Part shown: positions 46,806-58,335 of the stretch, piece by piece
Position numbering within the stretch: position 1 is the stretch's first letter
How the letters are laid out: each line of letters opens with the position of its first letter
Assembly: GCF_000237925.1 (NCBI RefSeq)
Contig: NC_031498.1
Location: forward strand, 14,671,906 to 14,735,905
DNA length: 64,000 bases
Direction of reading: 5' to 3'
Origin: Schistosoma mansoni
Taxonomy: Eukaryota > Platyhelminthes > Trematoda > Strigeidida > Schistosomatidae
Position numbers and translations under genes: made by a program
Notes under the pieces: generated by a model
The model's input: only the letters and a program-made list of their open reading frames with translations
What the model was told of the DNA's origin: nothing
Databases searched by the model: none

Positions 46806-48367
46806 ACGTTGACGCGACAACAATCCTCATCCATCGAAAACACATTACACTTCAACAAACCATAACAACATTTCGCAACAGAATAATACACACTTCATAA
46901 CACATCTACTCTCAATTTATACTATCGAACAAACTCACCTCATACTCATTGTCTCTTCGTCTCTCTACACACGGAATATTAGCCATATTGTCCACACACT
47001 CATCTCCCGATTACAACTGATCAACAGCACATCACGTATGTCCTCCCCATCACAACTCTTCACAACCGATCGATTCACGCCACATATCACAAGTTCATCA
47101 ACACCATCCAACTAGTCTCATACATATGAGACTTTGTGGAAATCGTGCATCAACAACAAATCAAAAGTCCGTATCGTTCACAAACGAATAGTCCACTCGA
47201 ACTCATTCCAAAAGTGAACGGAAACACGACACTCGTGGCTGACTTGATCAGATAGACGAAGAGACAACTGTCAACTGCATGATCATCAACTAGTCGACGA
47301 GGACTACCCATCAACCACATAGTCGCTCTACACGTTCGCAGTTGGCAAGCATGTACGTATGAGCCACAATCACTGACACATACACGTCTCTCCTCTCATC
47401 GCTCTACTATCAATCTACATGTAGACCAGTCACAAATGCTCGATCGAATTCAGAAGCGTGTCACCACAATGATATAGCCGACTTGGTTGGATAGCTCACT
47501 AGGTGAATTGACTTGATTGTTTCTGTGACCGAGGTTCTACTGTCACTCCACACAAATCATGATTGTGTACAAGTCAAATGATTTCACAACACCGAGTGTA
47601 TATACATTGTGTGGGTGAGATTTGACAATACACCAATACATCGAGGTGATAATGACAGCTAGTCAAGTGTATTATTGAACATGAAGGCGAATCGGTGGCG
47701 GATACAGTGAGATGAGAGTACATTATGGTTCACAATAGATGGATTCTCTTAGTTCAGGTATCACGATGTTGAGCACGATTGATTTCTTGGACAGTGAGAT
47801 ACTTGTGCGACCGTAACATTGTCTGTCGTGAACTGAATCAGGTTTTGCCTAATCGTCTCGTTCTGTAATAATTCTGGAGGTGAGTTCGACCCTGTGACAT
47901 GTGAACAGTGGACAGAAGTGTTTGTGGTTGGTGTGTTTGAACAGTGTGGTCAACTGGTTCATGTTGAGGGTGGATGATTTGTTGTAGACGATTGACTGGT
48001 AGAGAACACACTGGTCAACAATGTCCACTAGAGGAGGACAGTTTGACATGTGCCGGTGCTGCACAGTCACTATTGAAACCGAGCTCGTGCAGCCAACACC
48101 ATGGTCACGACAACCTCTGATAAACCACCAACACACTAGCAATAAATAGTGTCAACAATTTCAACAACACCGCACCCATCCAACGAGCTTCGACAATTAG
48201 ATATGACCGTAGGCCGAACTACTGATTGCCCGATCACCGCACAATGCTAGTGCGCACGACACGCACGCAGATGGCAGTGAGCACACACTCACACGCACAG
48301 GATACTCAACCACATGGGACACTGATTGCAGACCTGAGGTTGATGTTGTGTACTCCACTAAAGTCCG

Positions 48368-48441
48368 TGCTCCGGGAGAGGCTCGAACTCTCGACCTCCG
48401 CATTATAAGTACGGCGCTCTAACCAACTAAGCTACCGGAGC
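48368..48441 (-). tRNA. tRNA-Ile(UAU), array copy 5
   Basis: Gene body as in copy 2. The downstream run is shortened to TTT (ACTTTAG), a different change from copies 3 and 4. Confidence 0.94.
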
Positions 48442-50003
48442 ACGTTGACGCGACAACAATCCTCATCCATCGAAAACACATTACACTTCAACAAACCATA
48501 ACAACATTTCGCAACAGAATAATACACACTTCATAACACATCTACTCTCAATTTATACTATCGAACAAACTCACCTCATACTCATTGTCTCTTCGTCTCT
48601 CTACACACGGAATATTAGCCATATTGTCCACACACTCATCTCCCGATTACAACTGATCAACAGCACATCACGTATGTCCTCCCCATCACAACTCTTCACA
48701 ACCGATCGATTCACGCCACATATCACAAGTTCATCAACACCATCCAACTAGTCTCATACATATGAGACTTTGTGGAAATCGTGCATCAACAACAAATCAA
48801 AAGTCCGTATCGTTCACAAACGAATAGTCCACTCGAACTCATTCCAAAAGTGAACGGAAACACGACACTCGTGGCTGACTTGATCAGATAGACGAAGAGA
48901 CAACTGTCAACTGCATGATCATCAACTAGTCGACGAGGACTACCCATCAACCACATAGTCGCTCTACACGTTCGCAGTTGGCAAGCATGTACGTATGAGC
49001 CACAATCACTGACACATACACGTCTCTCCTCTCATCGCTCTACTATCAATCTACATGTAGACCAGTCACAAATGCTCGATCGAATTCAGAAGCGTGTCAC
49101 CACAATGATATAGCCGACTTGGTTGGATAGCTCACTAGGTGAGTTGACTTGATTGTTTCTGTGACCGAGGTTCTACTGTCACTCCACACAAATCATGATT
49201 GTGTACAAGTCAAATGATTTCACAACACCGAGTGTATATACATTGTGTGGGTGAGATTTGACAATACACCAATACATCGAGGTGATAATGACAGCTAGTC
49301 AAGTGTATTATTGAACATGAAGGCGAATCGGTGGCGGATACAGTGAGATGAGAGTACATTATGGTTCACAATAGATGGATTCTCTTAGTTCAGGTATCAC
49401 GATGTTGAGCACGATTGATTTCTTGGACAGTGAGATACTTGTGCGACCGTAACATTGTCTGTCGTGAACTGAATCAGGTTTTGCTTAATCGTCTCGTTCT
49501 GTAATAATTCTGGAGGTGAGTTCGACCCTGTGACATGTGAACAGTGGACAGAAGTGTTTGTGGTTGGTGTGTTTGAACAGTGTGGTCAACTGGTTCATGT
49601 TGAGGGTGGATGATTTGTTGTAGACGATTGACTGGTAGAGAACACACTGGTCAACAATGTCCACTAGAGGAGGACAGTTTGACATGTGCCGGTGCTGCAC
49701 AGTCACTATTGAAACCGAGCTCGTGCAGCCAACACCATGGTCACGACAACCTCTGATAAACCACCAACACACTAGCAATAAATAGTGTCAACAATTTCAA
49801 CAACACCGCACCCATCCAACGAGCTTCGACAATTAGATATGACCGTAGGCCGAACTACTGATTGCCCGATCACCGCACAATGCTAGTGCGCACGACACGC
49901 ACGCAGATGGCAGTGAGCACACACTCACACGCACAGGATACTCAACCACATGGGACACTGATTGCAGACCTGAGGTTGATGTTGTGTACTCCACTAAAAT
50001 CCG

Positions 50004-50077
50004 TGCTCCGGGAGAGGCTCGAACTCTCGACCTCCGCATTATAAGTACGGCGCTCTAACCAACTAAGCTACCGGAGC
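50004..50077 (-). tRNA. tRNA-Ile(UAU), array copy 6
   Basis: Gene body as in copy 2, with an intact downstream TTTT. It lies in the last, truncated unit. Confidence 0.96.
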
Positions 50078-50723
50078 ACGTTGACGCGACAACAATCCTC
50101 ATCCATCGAAAACACATTACACTTCAACAAACCATAACAACATTTCGCAACAGAATAATACACACTTCATAACACATCTACTCTCAATTTATACTATCGA
50201 ACAAACTCACCTCATACTCATTGTCTCTTCGTCTCTCTACACACGGAATATTAGCCATATTGTCTACACACTCATCTCCCGATTACAACTGATCAACAGC
50301 ACATCACGTATGTCCTCCCCATCACAACTCTTCACAACCGATCGATTCACGCCACATATCACAAGTTCATCAACACCATCCAACTAGTCTCATACATATG
50401 AGACTTTGTGGAAATCGTGCATCAACAACAAATCAAAAGTCCGTATCGTTCACAAACGAATAGTCCACTCGAACTCATTCCAAAAGTGAACGGAAACACG
50501 ACACTCGTGGCTGACTTGATCAGATAGACGAAGAGACAACTGTCAACTGCATGATCATCAACTAGTCGACGAGGACTACCCATCAACCACATAGTCGCTC
50601 TACACGTTCGCAGTTGGCAAGCATGTACGTATGAGCCACAATCACTGACACATACACGTCTCTCCTCTCATCGCTCTACTATCAATCTACATGTAGACCA
50701 GTCACAAATGCTCGATCGAATTC

Positions 50724-50801
50724 AGAAGCAAGCTTTTTGCTTCTAACACCATCGTTATGACTTCTCTTGATGAACTGTGAACACACTTTTTTCGTGTTCA
50801 C
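50724..50801. repeat. Two small hairpins at the right end of the array
   Basis: AGAAGCAA (50724-50731) pairs with TTGCTTCT (50737-50744), straddling the last array base. GTGAACAC (50777-50784) pairs with GTGTTCAC (50794-50801). Each has a T-rich loop. Confidence 0.7.
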
Positions 50802-52115
50802 AAGAATATATGTGCTTGATCAGGATTTATAGGTAATTGTATTGTTGAGCATTTTGTGGAAGCCATACTGGATTCTTTAATCCGTGTTTACTCAATTAAT
50901 TTATCTTTCATTTATCTTTATGTTTAATACTACTTCTTTTCTTCGCTCTGCTTTTTTGTTTTGGTTTAACTTTTCAGGTTACTCTTCTTTGAGTTGTGCA
51001 TATCTTTCCTTGCCTATTACACTCTGTTCTATTAGTTCACTTATTCATTTCTTCGGGATTTTCCTCTGTTTTTATTCGCTTTATTCGTTAATTTCTATTT
51101 CGTTTGGATTTTTTGGTTTAATTTACTTCCAAATTTGTACTACTTGTTAGTAGTGTATATTTTTACCACACATATTATTTCTGTTCTGTCTTTGTGTCTT
51201 CTTGTCCTACATGTGTCCGTTTTCACTGATCTTTTTTGTTGCACTGCGGTAGTTTTCTATTCTACGAAGTTCTTCTTTCTCAATATTTCCTTATTTCTAC
51301 TGGTGACAGATGTTCTTCTAGTTTTCTGTACACTGATTTATGTTATTTTTCGCTTCTGTTATTGTTTTCCGTAGTTTCAATGAATATACATTATTTTATT
51401 CTGGATATTTTTCCCACGCAGAAACGATCATTACGGTTTGATAAATATTCCTTTGAACCTTAAGAATTAGTCAAGTACATGTCCTTATTTTTTTCATCGT
51501 TTTTTCTCTTATTCGCAGCAATCTTTTTTTGTGGTGATATAGTTTCTTATCGTAACTTGTTGATAGTTATTGTTTGTAGTTTACGCAATGAATAGGTTGC
51601 AAAACTCTTTAACTAAATATCTAACCCGGTACCTATTCTAAATTTTATACATATTTCCATAAAGTTGTGAAAAATAATAGCTTTTTCTTATCACCAGTTG
51701 ATTTATGAATGTTCTCATTTTGACTTGATGACTTTTATTGATGCAATGGAACGTTTAATCGTCATCAGTGTCTAAATATCTTTAACAAATTCATTAAAGC
51801 AGTTATTATAGTTTAAATTACTTTTATACACAGAAATTCGAGGTTCACAGGAGTTGATTCTGTGGTTTTTTATTGACTGGCGTATGACTAATATCAGTCT
51901 TCTCAGCCTGTTTTGCCTATATCTAATAATGGCGTTTCAAACGAATTGCCACACCTTCACTGTTTGCGGCAATATGCAAAATATAATTTCATACAGCAAT
52001 AGAGTTCTGAAGTAAGGAACATTTAGAACGCTTTTATAATATACTGCTATCTAAATTCACTTGACTAGTCTATGTTCAATAAATGTGGTAGTAATATTTT
52101 ACATTAAATATGATT
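50802..52115. other. T/C-rich sequence, no gene seen
   Basis: Pyrimidine-rich on the plus strand to about 51550, which produces hydrophobic-looking short frames. No domain, no splice support. Confidence 0.45.
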
Positions 52116-52117
52116 TA

Positions 52118-52162
52118 ACAACCATGAAAATACTGAAATCTTCTCAAAACCCTTTCTGAACA
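52118..52162 (+). repeat. Family-B terminal tail remnant
   Basis: AAAATACTGAAATCTTCTCA followed by AAACCCTTTCTGA resembles the family-B end. Nothing else of the element is present. Confidence 0.45.
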
Positions 52163-52863
52163 ACTATATTTGTTGATCAATAGAAAGATATAATGTTCCA
52201 TAACCAACTATTAGCAATCTGTTCAGACAAATTATAATCTGTATACTTACAATTAAATCACAACTTTTTTTAAAATTTCACTTATAAGTTAAAGAAAGAA
52301 AACAAAACTCTTGAATAGTTTATAAAGAATTTCTTTCTATAAATAATTTCATTTCCATTCGAATTTATTTTCTATTTATGATTAATCTTTTCTACTTCAA
52401 TGAAAAAAAGTCATTTTTCTAGTTTTGTTATTATTATTTTTTTCTTTCTATGTATGTAAGTATGTATGTAACAAAATTATTTAATTGATTCTTTATAAAA
52501 ACATTTAATTTGACTATTTTTTCGGTAATTGGAATAATATGTCCGATCAATAAGACAAAAAAGAAGTGATATTTCTTACTACTTAAAGAAGAAATTTGTC
52601 AAAAATTTAACATTACAACTATCAACATAACTTGATTTTTATTTATTATATGATTTCCAATAAAAGAATTTCGTGATTAAATGGTAAAACTTTTTTCTTT
52701 TTTTGAATAACTTGGACTTTTACCCTTTTATATACTCATTTGTCTACACTACTCAGTCTAGTTTAAGAAACCTGAAAGTCATCGTTCATAACTCGTTATA
52801 TCAGAAAATTATAATCAATTAACTGGTTACATTGTGTTAAACAATAAATTAGTCTAACATTGG

Positions 52864-53008
52864 ATTAAATAGGAACAATATGTTTGTAAAATCTCAGCGA
52901 ATGAATTATAATTCCTTGAAAAAGCTTGGACCAGATTGCCAGGCGAAACGTTGGATTTACTTCAAATTTATTCGCTGAGATTTTACAAATATATTATTCC
53001 TATTTAAT
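52864..53008 (+). repeat. 44-bp inverted repeat enclosing a hammerhead-like core
   Basis: Arms 52864-52907 and 52965-53008 are complementary at 41 of 44 positions, with two of the three mismatches being G/U-compatible. Between them is a hammerhead-like core (52911-52959). Flanks on both sides are ordinary AT-rich sequence. Confidence 0.85.
52911..52959 (+). ncRNA. Hammerhead-like motif, PLE type, degenerate core
   Basis: ATTCC before the core pairs with GGATT after the GTT triplet as stem I, with one internal U/U. GCTTGG (52924-52929) pairs with CCAGGC (52939-52944) as helix II. GAAA (52945-52948) and the short palindrome ACGT follow. The first core box reads TTGAAAA where CUGANGA is expected (C3 to U, G8 to A). 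It resembles the GAAACGTT motif at 28.8 kb, including one extra A before helix II. Confidence 0.55.
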
Positions 53009-53010
53009 GT

Positions 53011-54540
53011 CTTACATCAACTCGGCGCTCAAATACTGTGAAACAATTTGCTCTAATCTAAACGAAAGTTTTTATGAACTAACATTGGATTATTTAAGTT
53101 AGAAGGAAGTGAAGTATTTATATTCTTTTACTGTGAAAACAAATAAATTATGATTTATTTTTCAGAAAAAGTCTTTAGATATTACAATGATGGTTCCCGT
53201 TTGGTGATTGTAATTTTTATCAATATGTTAAATAAAACTTATTTCCTTTCCGAAAATTCCTTCCATTTCTGTAATTTTAGCATATTAATCTAAGGGTTTG
53301 AGTTATCCTGTTGTTGATATTATTGATTGAATCTTGGTCACTATTAGTTGACTAACTTTCATGCTTTGTGAATCTCCTCGATAAATTCATTTTATCTCAA
53401 GTTTAATAGAAGATATGTACTATGGCTGGTAGTGGAATCCAGCACTCCCAACCAAACCCACCTCTTCAAGTTTATGTGTTGAAAGTATTTAGAACATATG
53501 TTATAGACGATAAGCTATTTCTATTTAGTATCAGAGAAATTTCATTCTTCATGAATCCAAGTTTTTCTAATACTAATTGAATAATTGATAAACTTAGTTA
53601 TATCATGCGGCATTATATAAAAGTTAGACATATTATGAAAATTTAATTGTATTTCAGTCTATCAGTAATGAAAATTATTACACCAATATTATTAATAATG
53701 TTAGAAATATCATTCTATAGAGTTTTACAATGTAAATGAATAGTTCATATAAAATCTACAAAACAAAAACATTCAATAAATCATTTTTTTGTAAAAAAAA
53801 AAGGATTAAAAGATGAGGCGAAACACTAACATAAAATTATGAACAAGGGGTGTATATTGTGTCATTGTGTGAAAGACAAAATAAAAGTTGTTTATTTTAC
53901 TTACTATCAAAAAGTGTTCATATTGATTAGAACGTTTTTTGACAGAATGTTTAGTTGGTGAATTAACAAGTGCATTCAAATAACTATGTGCTTTTATGTG
54001 TCGATGAGTGTGTAGTGGAGGGAATGTACAGATCCAAGATACAAATGAAAAGTTGAATAATAAATCTACATTAAATGCTTTACTGAGTAATCACATCACC
54101 GTAATACATAAAATGGGATACTTTCAAGAAATGAAAAAATGATTAAAGTTGGAGTGTATGATTATACATTATGCACATTGACAGTCATGAATATTATTCT
54201 GATCTGTTATTAAAACTGTGCCTAAAATGAAATGATTAGAAATTCGAAAAATTAACTTTGTTTACCAACGAATAAAATAACAGTATTTTTTGTGCTAATT
54301 TTCTAATATTGTTGGAAGAAATCTGTTGCCTTCTCTGGGCATAATAATTCAAATATAATTTATAAAATATTTTCGACGAGCACGATTAGAATAAAAAATT
54401 TGACATGCTTACTGAGAACTTTATTTAAGATGTAATATGAATAGACGAACAATTACTAGATTTAGACGATTGAATTTTAGGTTGCATGCAATCATGACGC
54501 CTTGTATACTCACTGACTATAAATTTGATATAAAACTACT
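53011..54540. other. No feature seen
   Basis: AT-rich, no supported gene. Confidence 0.45.
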
Positions 54541-54549
54541 GTATACGTT

Positions 54550-55055
54550 TTAATTCTGGAACTCAAAACAATTTTCAACCAACACCAAGATCAGAACTTT
54601 CAATACAAATGTCAAGACAGTTCTACTGTATTGGACGGAAACTTGGGGAACTACGAAAGCCATCATCCAGAAGATACAAGTGTTTGTTAACAGTTGTCTA
54701 CACAAGATACTTCGGATCCGTTGGCCAGACACTATCAACAACATTCTACTATGGGAGAAAACAAACCAGATTCCAGCGAAGAAATCAGGAAGAAGCTCTG
54801 GAAGTGGATAGGACACACATCTAGGAAATCACCCAACTGCGTCACATGACAAGCCCTCACGTGGAATCCTGAAGGCCAAAGTAAAAGAGGAAGACCAAAG
54901 AACCCATTACACCGAGAAATGGAGACAGACGTAAGAAGAATGAACGAAAATTGGATAGAACTAGAAAGGAAGGCCCAGGACAGAGTGGGTTGGAGAGTGC
55001 TGGTCGGCGGCCTATGCTCCATTGGGAGTAACAGGCGTAAGTACATAATACATTT
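54550..55055 (+). pseudogene. RTE-type non-LTR retrotransposon, C-terminal fragment
   Basis: The plus-strand frames give the same terminal region as at 16.0 kb: segments like KTVLLYWTETW, the tryptophan-rich [10 protein letters not shown] region, PSRGILKAK-like and the final [13 protein letters not shown] just before 55030. Stops and a frameshift are present. Upstream RT is absent. Confidence 0.78.
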
Positions 55056-55059
55056 TAAT

Positions 55060-56616
55060 ACACCAGAAGTAAAAGGAGAAAAGCAGAAGATGCATTAAAA
55101 GCCGTCAAATCATCTAACTGAATAATAATTACATTTTTCGAGCAACCAATAATTTTGAAAACACTGTTCATTTTCAAAGTGAATGGAGTCTAAGATAAAC
55201 TTCTTAAAAAGTATGTATCACTGACACTTTCTGATGAAGCAATGGAACGATTATTATTTAAAGGTCTTGGACAGAAATTCGCAGATTAGTTCTTCAAATG
55301 TCTCTTGTATAAGTATCATATTATCCTCTTCTAAGACATTTTAAGAAGGCTAAATTTGTTTGAGTTTCCTACTGCTCATTATTTAAGAATATTTTCCATG
55401 TATTTTTGGAATTTCAGACTGACTGATAATATCAAAAATATTCCTTAACCTTAGTTTTCAAATAAATGTATACAAATATTGAACTGTATATTTGTAACTG
55501 ACAATAATATTTCCAACGGTTTCACAAAAAATAAGAATATCAATTTTTTTGAAAGAGCCACTCGTACGCAATGAATAATAATAAGTATCGAAGTTTTGTC
55601 GAATTTGATCACATTTTGTCAAGAAGCATTTCAAAGTAATACCATTGGCAGTCTGTAACCTAATTAAAGTTTTATATACTTAGTGTAAACTGGTTTAGAG
55701 TCATAAAATAGTAACTGTTTCACAGCTTTTACCCATTTAAAGTTATTAATAGGAATACAGTTTATAAGAATAAACTGTTGTGGAAGTTACTCTACATTCT
55801 CAAAGCAACATTCATCCTTATAGACCCTAAAATTATACTTAGTTATAAGTTGAATTCTCTAAACAAGTTTTGCAAGAATACCATAGAAAGAGTTCTTGCA
55901 ATAAATTGAGAGGGATTATATAAATTGAGGCAAACCATATCAACTGTTGTAAATTGTCACACCTTTCTAACTCACTCACTAATGGTTCATCAAGAACAAT
56001 CTACATGTTTATAGTATTAGACCAATAACTATTAGTAGAGTAAGTAACAGAAACCAGTAACCTGTTTAACACAATACTAACTGAAAAAATTGATGTAAAA
56101 CAAAAGTATATTTGATAGACTGAAAGATTTAATGTAAAATCTGTTCTTGTGACCGCTTCAGCGCACAATAAGCTTTTTTATGCTTTCATTCTTCCTTATT
56201 TATGTGAATTGACTTCAGACAATGTAAGATTAGTACACGAATGAGTTAGCAAAGGTGGTCCATTTTAAAGGAGCAGAGGTATATTTAAAGCAAATCAGTA
56301 ATAAAATGCAATAAATTAAAAATAACAAATATAGGCAACAGCGGATAAGGATATGCAAGAATACAATAATAATGTTTGTAGGTTGTGATAAACCACAGTA
56401 GTCTACAACGTTCAATCACTAACCAAGTCTTTCTATTCAACTATTACATAACCCACCCTATTTGTTTTTAATTCCATGACTCCTTCATTACCTCTAAAAT
56501 TATCACACATTTGATCTTATCTGTCTTTGAACTCCATCCAACGATTACGCCACCCACCCTTTAGGCTTCCTTCATTCTAATACCTAATAACCTCTGACCT
56601 TTCCTTGCATAATAAT

Positions 56617-56654
<38 letters not shown>

Positions 56655-57020
56655 CCTTTTGTCATTCCAATCCTTTACATTCACTTACGCCAATTGTTCC
56701 ACACTATTGATTACCCTAATGCTAAAATTCTAATACGTATTTGGTTGTATGAGAAACCACGAAATATGATGAATTCATATTATTTTGCATCAATATTTGT
56801 TCTGTCTATATTTAAATCTTCCATAATGCTCAGGCCAGTTGCTGAATTATAGTAATATAATTACTTAAAATGTAGTCTAGATACAAATTTTTTATAACAT
56901 CAAGCCTTTAAGTTTATTTTTTTATTTTGATATCTCTTCCCAATTAGTTCTTATTATAGGGTGTTTTTGAGATGCAGAAGTCATCATCGATTTCTAATTA
57001 CAATAGATCCTGAAAGTAAT
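55060..57020. other. No gene seen; (TAA)n(TA)n microsatellite at 56610-56653
   Basis: AT-rich. The microsatellite is the only clear structure. Confidence 0.5.
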
Positions 57021-57025
57021 TATGG

Positions 57026-57458
57026 TATAGCAACCGATTTCGATTACGTTTAATTTTGGTTGAGCCCTTTTATTAACCTACTCAACAGACAACGTCATTT
57101 CTTTGTACTGTTATGATCACTAAAGCACATGATAGACTAGCTAAAATGTTGTTTGCTTAGGTAGCATTCGGTGATCCATCCTTCTCCCCATATATGTATG
57201 CACTCAAATCCCACTATTAACTTTTGTTTTGCTGCGCCTTTATACAACTTGACTCTAAATTTACCTATATAACTGCTCGCATATACTTATTTTCCTATCC
57301 GCTTCAAATTCTCTCTATGTGCTTATAGAGTTGTGAGCTGTGCTATCCGCTAATAAACTGTAGTTGCCGCTTCTCTTTGCCTTCTGATTTTACACACCGT
57401 TGAGATTTATGTTATAATGGTTATTGAGGTGAACGATTAGAGAAGCAAAGCCACTACA
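57026..57458 (+). mobile_element. Solo LTR (copy 2)
   Basis: A 433-bp element begins TATAGCAACC and ends CCACTACA, flanked by ATGG at 57022-57025 and 57459-57462. It is collinear with 11705-12158, with small indels, and has the AATAAACTGTAGTTGCCGC word near 57354. Solo LTR, no internal region. Confidence 0.82.
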
Positions 57459-57593
57459 ATGGTACACTTGTCAATTTACAGTCATAATCACGTCAACACA
57501 AAAAGGCAGCCCAAATTAAAAAACTAGTGATACGATATTATTGAAACGGATGTGATTCATAGTTTTATTTCAAGTGAACATTCATAATAAGTT

Positions 57594-57599
57594 TTTATT
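57594..57599 (-). terminator. Candidate poly(A) signal
   Basis: AATAAA on the minus strand about 245 bases past the stop of the gene whose last exon is 57842-58335. Confidence 0.3.
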
Positions 57600-57841
57600 A
57601 ATGTGAAGCATGAGATACATACAAAATGCACAATCATAAACGAAACAAGTATGCAGAAACAAGTCAAAAGGACTTTTTAACTGACAGTGCACTCTTTTCT
57701 GTGACCACATGATATTATCTTTTATTTGAGAATACCGGCGTTAAAAATCGATATGTCTGAATATTACATTATAGGAATTAACTTACCTAATACATAACTC
57801 TGATATTACAGTTCTGTTTGTACTCCCTAAAACAGTCTATC

Positions 57842-58335
57842 TTAATGTGATGTGTTTACTGGTAGTGTTGTCTTATTATCTAACAATTTTGATGACTGAA
57901 GTAAATCAACACTGAATGGCAACTGATGTGTTGTTATAATATTTGGTGTGACTTCATTAAATGTTGTTGTATCCTGTTGTTGTGGTGTTATTATTAAACA
58001 ATTTAACATTTCATTTTTACTATAATTAATATCAGTTGGTTTTCTTATAGAAGAACAATTTCTCCCAGTGTTTAAATGATTATTACAAAATAAAAGTTTA
58101 TTTGAATTTAAACATGATGCAGAATCTGTTCTTGTATTATCTTCCATGGAATACGGACAATCACAAAAACTAATACAGGATTCGTTGACACTGTTTTGTT
58201 GATGATTTAATTGTTGTTGTTGTCGTGGAAGTGATTGTTGTTGATGACATAAATAATGATGATCTAATTTTGATAAGGATGAAAAATGTTTAATAGAATA
58301 GAATGATAAATGTTTCTCAAATTGACGATATTTCG
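57842..58335 (-). CDS. Probable last exon of an unrecognised minus-strand gene
   Basis: After a candidate acceptor (GCGTTAAG, AG at 58336-58337), the frame stays open for 163 codons to TAA at 57842-57844. The peptide is rich in Gln, Asn and Ser, with a polyglutamine-like patch (LPRQQQQLNHQQN), a cysteine cluster (ESCISFCDCPYS), and ends LLDNKTTLPVNTSH. The exon starts two bases into a codon. It joins cleanly to the exon at 61595-61829, which ends one base into a codon (A plus CG gives Thr). No domain is recognised; it could be the low-complexity tail of a regulatory or membrane protein. A weak polypyrimidine tract is the main doubt. An internal ATG at 58147 is unlikely to be a start because the open frame and composition extend well upstream. 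Confidence 0.55.

Larger units (their letters stand above)
41519..50729 (-). repeat. Tandem array, 5.6 copies of a 1,636-bp unit with tRNA-Ile(UAU)
   Basis: Unit starts are at 41519, 43155, 44791, 46426, 48062 and 49698. All units are 1,636 bp except the third, which has a 1-bp deletion, and the last, which stops after 1,032 bp. By eye the copies differ at only a handful of positions. Each carries one tRNA-Ile(UAU) gene on the minus strand about 300 bp into the unit. The first 1.03 kb is rich in C and A on the plus strand, the remainder in G and T. Its base composition is clearly less AT-rich than the flanks. Apart from the tRNA, no protein or RNA family is recognised in the unit; the repeated frames of 60, 68 and 97 codons have no protein-like features. 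Confidence 0.97.

Noticed and set aside
41519-50729. CRISPR-like or prokaryotic repeat system
   Set aside because: The repeats are 1.6 kb long and nearly identical throughout, with no alternating short repeats and unique spacers, and the window is clearly eukaryotic.
50884-51463. Three hydrophobic plus-strand frames that look like membrane proteins
   Set aside because: They come from T/C-rich DNA, overlap one another in different frames and have no conserved pattern.
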